Positions 1 to 64,000 of a DNA stretch of 64,000 bases are shown here, piece by piece. Source of the stretch: Doris montereyensis (Eukaryota > Mollusca > Gastropoda > Nudibranchia > Dorididae); contig JAXRKP010000456.1 in assembly GCA_037039925.1 (NCBI GenBank), forward strand, positions 17,501 through 81,500, read 5' to 3'. The position numbers and the translations under genes are program-made. The notes under the pieces were generated by a model. The model worked only from the letters and a program-made list of their open reading frames with translations. It did no database searches and was not told the origin of the DNA. The first letter of the stretch is position 1. Each line of letters opens with the position of its first letter.

Positions 1-569
1 AACCTTGAGAGGCTCTCAACTACTTCTTATTGACACTGTGTCAATTGCACCAGCACCTTTTTACTCATTTTGAGATGGTGTCTTTTGATAATAGGTGCAC
101 GGAATATGTTCCGTATCTTCCGGCCGATCTAAGGCAATATTCACAATAGATCCCCAAATAAGTTGGTTTTGGATAGCGTTTATTATGACAATCAAAATGA
201 ATACCAACTTGCCATACTTTAGATAATATTTCTGGCTTTTATTGTATAATAGCTGTATTGAAAGATAGGCCTGTATTGTTTCTAAAAAAAATGTATAAAT
301 TCAAAGAATCAATACTGAGCTTCTTTTATGAGATCATTATGACGGGAATGAACTGCTCTATCCACTAGTATGATAGACTAGATTTGTCCCATTTTCGGCA
401 AAAATGACATTCCCAGAACCCGCCCCCTTAAAATTGTGATAACCTGAATGATTTTGAGCATTTCTTGTGTTTCGAGTTTGGATGAGATTCGTTGTTTTTG
501 TTTTTGTTGATATGTCTTCAATTATGGACTTGACTACTAACGAAGACTCTCCTTGTGTATTCCTCACAG
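1..569. other. Intron or 5' flank upstream of first visible exon
   Basis: No coding exon is supported here. It contains a dispersed repeat copy (about 243-412). The rest is AT-rich with no recognisable signal. The exon at 570 begins inside a codon, so this is intron rather than promoter. Confidence 0.6.
243..412 (+). repeat. Dispersed repeat, copy 1
   Basis: About 170 bp nearly identical to 5579-5748 in the same orientation, including the stretch with TGACGGGAATGAACTGCTC and a shared end near the TTTTCGGCAAAAATG motif. No coding capacity or terminal structure is visible, so this is an unclassified mobile or duplicated piece. Confidence 0.75.
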
Positions 570-57704
<57,135 letters not shown>

Positions 57705-58101
57705 GTTGAAATGGCTTGAAACAGAAAAAAAGGAAAGCAATTTCAGTCTGAGAAGATTTTTGTCAATTTACTTCAAAAATGTTATCATAGTGGCTGTTGT
57801 TGATGTTTGTTGTTGTATGTGCTCTTTTATTTGTGCTTGTCATGCTTGTTTTTTCTTTATTGTTTTGGTTATGAACAAGATGTGGAACAACAACAAAAAA
57901 AGAGTTGAATTCCCATCATCAATCTAAAATGTGTACCATACTTTTCTATTCACTCCAATTATATGATACAAGAGGGTTTTTTTATCTTGTATTTCTGTTT
58001 TATACTTCACAATAGATTCACTTTTATTAAATGTTAAAACTTATCTTTACTGACATATTTACTAACTGTAGAAGATTAAAATTTCTGAAAACTATAATAA
58101 A
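57705..58101 (+). promoter_or_regulatory. Probable 3' UTR with AATAAA at 58096
   Basis: The first clear AATAAA after the stop is at 58096-58101 (TATAATAAAGAGTG). The cleavage site cannot be read from the sequence. Confidence 0.4.
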
Positions 58102-59480
58102 GAGTGATGATGAAGTTGAAAAGCTTCTTTTTTCGTAAATATTGTTTACTGTTATGAAAATTTAATCAATAACTTAAATAACGTAAGAAACAATTTTTTA
58201 AAAACAGAAACTCTCATTGCCTTGAAAATAATTCATATGGAAGCGTCATTTGTGTGTGAATTATTTTTTTTAAACCAATATAGATAAAATGGATACCAGT
58301 GCAAATTGAACTTTTCTTTTCAATTTAGCATTACATTTTACAAGGCATTGCATTACAAAGCAAGAGTTTTACATGAAACAAAATTGCCTGGTTTGTAAAT
58401 TATACTCTTTACACCTTTTATTTTGTGGTGTCGTGGCCTAGAAAGAAGTTAGGCTGTTGGACGGGATCATGGGGTCCTGGGTCAGAATCCTAGCAATGCT
58501 AGGTTCGACATTGTATTGCATGGGAAAGACACTCAGCGTGTATTTTCCCACTTGACACAGGTGCAAATAGGTAACAGCACCAGCTTGGGGAGTAAAAACC
58601 TGCGACAGATTAGTATCCTGTCCAGGGGGTGATTATTATAACATGTTTCGCTTCACACTATAGAAACCAGGATAAGCTCCAGCTCTATGGGCCTTCCAGG
58701 AGCTTTACCATACCTATTTATTTACATAATAATAAGGCTTTAGAAATTTTTGGTAAACACAAAAGCGAGAACAAAAAATCTCTCAACAGAGATACAATCT
58801 CTTATGTTACAAATCATTTGTAAATCCACTCACAATTCCATGACTATTTCATTTTTTTTCAGAACATATGCCGTAACTCAAGAACAAGACTTTCATTTTG
58901 ATTTATGTTTGATAAAGCATAATTAATTGTTAGTAGTTGTTTCTTCTTACTCCATGTTAATTTTCTTTGCAGATTTTTGTCATTCCCTTTGAATTTTGAT
59001 AGCTCTGCTGAATATGATGTAAATACTTGAATTTTTGTTATATATATTATTATTAATCTTTGCTTCTTTTTCTTTGTTTCAATCTTGAATGGGAAATAGA
59101 CCAAATTGACTACATCTAAGCTTATTCAGAAGAAGATTTAGGCTATTAATGTTTTGTTTTGACCATTTTTAGTGAGTCTTGAAAATTGTATTATGTTCTT
59201 ACAAAATGGTATTAATAATGATAATGATTGATAATGATTTCTCTCATTTCAGCCCTGAAAAGACAAAAAAATCAATTTGCTAATTTTTTAAATCCGAGGA
59301 GGAGGAATGATGAACGCTATGTTTTACATTTGTCAAAATTTGACATAAATCTTTTTATTAAAAGTACAATGATGATGAAAATTATACTACACGGACAATA
59401 AGTCATGTAAATGCCTTTATCTTCTTTTGAATTTTTTTTAATGAAAATGTCTTCTCATATTTCATCATTAAAGTTTGTTT
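58102..59480. other. Downstream AT-rich flank
   Basis: Apart from the SINE at 58435-58705 I see no gene or array. Confidence 0.5.
58435..58705 (+). repeat. SINE family A, plus copy
   Basis: Head GTGGCCTAGAAAGAAGTTAG with a degenerate B box, then the family A body to CAGCTCTATGGGCC. Confidence 0.8.
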
Positions 59481-59499
59481 TGCTGTTGCCTATAAAAAA

Positions 59500-59645
59500 A
59501 ATGTTTTATTTAAAACGTCTCTGACATTGTTATCACTTGCAGAATTTTTTATTTAAAACGTCTCTGACATTGTTATCACTTGCAGAATTCTTTATTTAAA
59601 ACGTCTCTGACATTGTTATCACTTGCAGAATTTTTATTTCATGAC
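59500..59645 (+). repeat. ~41-bp tandem repeat, 3 units
   Basis: Unit TTTATTTAAAACGTCTCTGA plus CATTGTTATCACTTGCAGAA T. Confidence 0.9.
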
Positions 59646-59984
59646 TTCTATGGCTATTATAAGTGTTATGCTAGAGAGAAGGAAAACAATCCATCCGAAA
59701 GTGGGCATTACTGTTCCGATCCAAATGAAACTAGACAAAAGTCAGGAACGGCAGCTTGCGTCCCCACGAAGACTTAACAGAAACAGGGTGGGATCGATAG
59801 GGAGAAAGAGAACTCTTTTCTAACGGTAAAACAAATTGACGGTATGTCACATGACATTCCATATTTTGTTAAGTTTTAACACATGTTGTTAATCAGATAT
59901 GATACAAGTATTCTTAAGAAAGTTTTTTACTTCTTCTGAATAACTAACCAACTCAATTCTTGAGCATTACTGTCGTTTTTACAC

Positions 59985-60490
59985 ATGTTGTTAATTAGAT
60001 GTGATACAAGTATTCTTAAGAAAGTTTTTACGCATGTTAATTACATGTGATACAAGTATTCTTAAGAAAGTTTTTACGCATGTTAATTACATGTGATACA
60101 AGTATTCTTAAGAAAGTTTTTACGCATGTTAATTACATGTGATACAAATATTCTTAAGAAAGTTTTTACGCATGTTAATTACATGTGATACAAGTATTCT
60201 TAAGAAAGTTTTTACGCATGTTAATTACATGTGATACAAGTATTCTTAAGAAAGTTTTTACGCATGTTAATTACATGTGATACAAGTATTCTTAAGAAAG
60301 TTTTTACGCATGTTAATTACATGTGAAACAAGTATTCTTAAGAAAGTTTTTTACGCATGTTAATTACATGTGAAACAAGTATTCTTAAGAACGTTTTTAC
60401 GCCTGTTGTTAATCAGAAGTGATACAATTGTTATAACAAAAATATTTACACATGTTAATTAGATGTGATACAAGTATTCTTAAGAAAAAT
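59985..60490 (+). repeat. 46-bp minisatellite, ~9 units
   Basis: Unit AAGAAAGTTTTTACGCATGT plus TAATTACATGTGATACAAGT plus ATTCTT. Diverged units on both flanks. Confidence 0.95.
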
Positions 60491-60737
60491 TTTACACTTA
60501 TGTTTAAAATCAAATATTGTACATGTATCAATTAGCTTTATGCACATGTTCTAATTCAAATGTGATATCAATAAAGGCTTTTTGGATGGCAACAAATTCT
60601 CTATTTCAATTGCTTTTCATCTTTGGTTTTGTTCACTTTACTTTAATTCAAATGGTAAGACTTCGTTATACAACATTGAACTCTGATGATAAATGTATAC
60701 TATATGATATGCAAACAGATACATGTATTTATACTGT

Positions 60738-61422
60738 GTACACTCAAACCTCGCTATACCGCCAACTGTTCTGCCAGTGGTAACTTGGCATTATAAAGAG
60801 AATGGCATTATAATGAAAATACCCTTTTCCGTATTACAATGAGGGAGATAATCTAACCTAGAAAAAGAAAAACGATCACCGCCAATGTAGGCCTGCAAGG
60901 CATGTGACAAGGCTATTGTAGTATTAATTATATTTTAGCAATAGTATTAAAGCCCAGTCTCTTATGTAGTCTAGTTTTTTTTAAACAACATTGACAGAAA
61001 CTCGCCCAACTCAAAATGAGTTATGACACTACTGTGAAGCCTTATTCTCACCACTCAATTGGACCCAATCATAGTCATGCCGACCCCTCCAAGCTATGGT
61101 CAGGATGACGCGATCTGGGCCTATATAGATGCTAATCTCCATTGGACTAACCTACACCTAAACAGTGGACAACAAAGGTTGTCTCCAAACCTTCAATGCT
61201 CTAAATCTCATGAAGAAGAAGCCTTGTGTCACTAGTGTCAATGTCATTTCTGTGTGTGTGTGAGTACTCAGACACACATGACAGTGATCCTTGTGTGTGT
61301 GATGCGTGTTTGACTCAGTGATCTGTGACCAAGCCAAATCAAACGCTACTTCTACCTGCTTGCATCACTTCGGGGAAAGGGGTGGTGATGCATGGTGGCG
61401 TCATAACGAGTTGTATTTTACA
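60738..61422 (+). mobile_element. Pogo/Tigger-like non-autonomous TIR element
   Basis: Left end TACACTCAAACCTCGCTATA then CCGCCA. The right end, reverse-complemented, is TAAAATACAACTCGTTATGA then CGCCA. About 685 bp, non-coding. Confidence 0.65.
61205..61310 (+). repeat. Inverted repeat, left arm
   Basis: About 90-100 bp whose reverse complement recurs at 61680-61790 (GTCACTAGTGTCAATGTCAT, GAGTACTCAGACACACATGA, CAGTGATCCTTGTGTGTG). Confidence 0.85.
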
Positions 61423-61679
61423 ATAGTTATAAATAAATAAACATGAAAAACAATAAGTGACAACTCCATCAATAAAGACAGAACAAACATGTGACGTTTA
61501 CGGTATAACCCTTCGGCAGACAATAAATGAGAAAAATGTATAGAATCTAGATCTAGATCTAACTACTAATTAAGACATCACAAAGTGTGATGTCAGAGGA
61601 AAATCAGAAAGGAGAAAGAAAGAAAGAAAAATATGGTGATAATAAGAATGAGTAGAAGGGTTAATGAAGAATATAGGAA

Positions 61680-61790
61680 CACACCCTACACACACAAGGA
61701 TCACTGTCGTGTGTGTCTGAGTACTCTTACACACACAGAAATGACATTTGACACTAGTGACAATGCTTCTTAATCTCAGTTCTTTTGAAT
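61680..61790 (-). repeat. Inverted repeat, right arm
   Basis: Reverse complement of 61205-61310 at roughly 90% identity by eye. Spacer about 370 bp. Confidence 0.85.
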
Positions 61791-61811
61791 TCAATGGCCA
61801 GTTATTTTTAG

Positions 61812-62075
61812 CAAATTAGCGGAGTTGCCATAGGCACAAAGATGGGACTTTCATACATTTGCCTATTCATGTGTTATCTTGAGCATAGATTATTCCATGT
61901 GTACCCTGGTCCCCCGCCCAACGCCTATAAACGGTATATTGATGATGGGTTTGGTAACACGACCATGTTTGTGACTGATTTGGACCGTTTCTTCGATTTT
62001 GCCAACAACTTTTGCAAACGTATCAAGTTCACTTTTACCCAGTCTACATCGACTGTTAACTTCTTAGAGTACACG
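61812..62075 (+). mobile_element. Penelope-like element RT, part 1
   Basis: Open frame with G-V-A-I-G-T-K-M-G-L-S-Y, L-F-M-C-Y-L-E, Y-K-R-Y-I-D-D-G-F-G, and I-K-F-T-F-T-Q-S then V-N-F-L-E. The Y-I-D-D box and the I-K-F-T...V-N-F-L-D/E spacing are those of Penelope-like RTs. The N-terminal RT motifs are missing (5' truncated). It is cut at 62075 by the TIR element. Confidence 0.8.
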
Positions 62076-63658
62076 CAGAGTGGGCGCTGCTTGGAGGCCA
62101 CTTGGACGCTGCTTGAGGCCCCAAAAGGGGCGAGCAAGCGGCTAGCAAGGTGAGAGGCGAGCATGCGGCCTGGAGGAGACAGAGTGGAAGCCACTCCCGG
62201 GCCGCTCCCCTTATAATTTGTATTAGTTATCTTGTCACCGAGCAAGATGGACGAAGAAGGAATCCTTCAATTCATGATTTTGTTTTGGTTAAGAAAACGG
62301 AGGTTAAACAGACGCCGTTTGCGTTGCTGGGTGCACAATTCACCAGTGCCGTTCTACCTATGGCGAATGCTATCATTTAATGGAATAAGTATTGTCAGAG
62401 GATGAAAAATGTTTGTCGTACACAAGGATGAAATTGTCTACTTTTAAACTACTCTTTGACAAAGTTGGACCATACCTACAAAAAGGAACCACCCAACTTT
62501 CGAAAACCATTGTCACCATCGTATTGTGCTTTTTTTGTTTTAAAATGACAATTTTTTATGTAAACAGATTTTTTTCAGAAATAATGTAAGAAAATGAAGG
62601 AAATTCTGCTGCGTCCTCAGTCTTTCACTCATATGAGCATAAAACATTTTCTATTCCAAATATAAAGAAAGCTTATTATACTGTGAACACTGTATTCGTA
62701 CCTACCTTCACAGCAAATCTCAATGAATTCATGTAATGGATAAGGAGAAATTACTGTCTATAGATTATATCATTTTAGGGGTCTCGGACCACGAGTTATG
62801 CCCGCCACGCAAAACATTCATATGCAATCTCTAAAAAGCAGTCAAATATTGTATACCGATGCCTATCTGACTTGTATAAAACATGAATGTGTTTATACCC
62901 GATCCACCATTTAAGGGACCTCTGATTACATCAGAGCTGTTTCAATTAATATAGGATCAATCAAAAAAATTAAAACATAGTTAAAATATATTACGTACAT
63001 AAATACTTAAATTGGTTTTCAAAGTATTTTTATATAATGACATATTCTTTTGTAGATTGTGTGGTTAAGAAAATTGTTACAAAAGAGAAGCATGCGACAG
63101 AAGAAACAAAAACGATAAATACGATTCAGATGAAAAGCAACACATTTTTTTAAAAATATGAAAATCGATATATGTTTATTAACATTTAGTACATGCATAA
63201 TTATGAAACTTGAAAGGGGAATTTCAACAAAAACGTACTATTTTAACCAAATAAGTAGTTTTCAATCATTTCAATAATAAATAAAGATAATACAAAGAAT
63301 TATAAAACTCAATTGAAGTTTGGTAAATAATTTTCCTATCTGGGAAAACAATTGAATAAAATATAGATCTATGCACACAATTATCTATTGCAAATTAGAT
63401 TAGTATACACACAATAGAATGTGTTGAGCCTGTGACGGTTTGGGGCCTGATAGGGGCGAGAAATTTAGTGCAGCGCTAAACCACCACACTGCAAGTTTTT
63501 TTGGGGCCTCCATGGTGAGAGTGAGAGGAGTGGCTAGGCAAGGGGCTTCCACTCCGTCTTCCGCAACGCATTTCTTATTGTCTTGATTATTGTCACTGCA
63601 AAATGGTGCCAGCAAGGGGCGGCCAAGTGGAAGTGGCCTCCAAGCAGCGCCTACTCTG
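62076..63658. mobile_element. 1.58-kb TIR element inserted in the Penelope-like RT
   Basis: The left end CAGAGTGGGCGCTGCTTGGA (continuing GGCCACTT) is the inverted repeat of the right end AAGTGGCCTCCAAGC, GCGCCTACTCTG. The 5' CAGAG suggests a hAT-like element, but no clean 8-bp target duplication is visible (AGTACACG against CCTGCGCG) and no transposase is seen. GC-rich ends, AT-rich middle. Non-autonomous. Confidence 0.75.
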
Positions 63659-63661
63659 CCT

Positions 63662-64000
63662 GCGCGTTTAGACATCGCTGTTTCTCTCTCCGAACATGGT
63701 TTTACAACTACCATATTTTACAAAGATACAGATAGTCACAGCTATCTCCACTACACATCCTCTCATCCGCCACGCTGCAAAGATACAATTCCTTACTCTC
63801 AACTCCTCCGCCTCAGGCGTATCTGTTCTGCCGAGCACCTACTCACAGAGGAAGCGCACAAGATGTTTGATTTCTTCCTACGCAGAGGCTACCCTAGGGC
63901 CATCCTTTGTCAAGCCTTTCAGATAGTTAAAATTGTACCCCGTAAAGACGCCCTCAACATCGAAGGAATAAAACAGACCAAACGCATACACACCGTGTCA
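63662..64000 (+). mobile_element. Penelope-like element, part 2, running off the window
   Basis: Open for 113 codons to the window end: R-L-D-I-A-V-S, Y-K-D-T-D-S-H-S-Y-L-H-Y-T-S-S-H-P, I-P-Y-S-Q-L-L-R-L-R-R-I-C, and F-F-L-R-R-G-Y-P. This is the conserved region after the RT core in Penelope-like elements. A GIY-YIG domain, if present, lies beyond the window. Confidence 0.85.

Noticed and set aside
59580..59823. Frames of 65-66 codons after the 41-bp repeat
   Set aside because: No homology that I can recognise, and no exon-like context.
62150..62380. Short frame inside the 62076-63658 TIR element as a transposase remnant
   Set aside because: No DDE, BED or hAT dimerisation motif is visible.

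Overview
This is a eukaryotic nuclear window. It is AT-rich, intron-rich and dense in retroelements, with GT-AG introns. It is probably from a lophotrochozoan, most likely a mollusc; that is inferred from the element mix (APE-type LINEs, a Penelope-like element, tRNA-derived SINEs, long CT/ATT/CTT/ACAT arrays) and from the protein type, not from a diagnostic marker.

Positions about 570 to 57704 on the + strand carry most of one very large gene, open at its 5' end in this window. I place 38 coding exons, about 6.7 kb of coding sequence or roughly 2,200 residues, separated by introns that make up about 88% of the locus. The protein looks extracellular. It repeats an Fn3/Ig-like module about 15-17 times. 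A typical module has a W-x-F-x-D-x-E-S-G-I-x-x-Y-x-W core, a Y-x-x-x-V-x-A-x-N-x-x-G strand, and a boundary of the type S-D-G-I-x-V-D-x-T-x-P-P-x-x-G-x-V. Two exons break the pattern: a Cys-rich one (39828-39990) and an N-P-S-F-E exon that opens what looks like a jelly-roll/galactose-binding-like segment (49689-50693). Near the C-terminus is an exon with 11 N-glycosylation sequons. The stop codon is at 57702-57704. Most module boundaries coincide with phase-1 or phase-0 introns.

In at least eight exons the reading frame changes once, although splice sites and module homology are intact on both sides. Seven of the eight are explained by one missing base, mostly in short homopolymers. This points to consensus indel errors in the assembly rather than a dead gene, but a recent pseudogene is not excluded.

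The introns hold two near-complete but decayed LINE copies of one family (5760-9090 and 15257-18497, both minus), several LINE tail fragments, at least ten copies of a tRNA-derived SINE (family A) and several of a second SINE (family B). They also hold a mariner relic, several short TIR elements, and many micro- and minisatellites. The largest array (31262-34085, about 68 units of 40-42 bp) appears to have been amplified from an internal piece of SINE family B.

Downstream of the gene (57705-64000) there is no host gene that I can support. This part holds a SINE, two minisatellites, a pogo/Tigger-like TIR element, a ~90 bp inverted repeat, and a Penelope-like RT split by a 1.58-kb TIR element.
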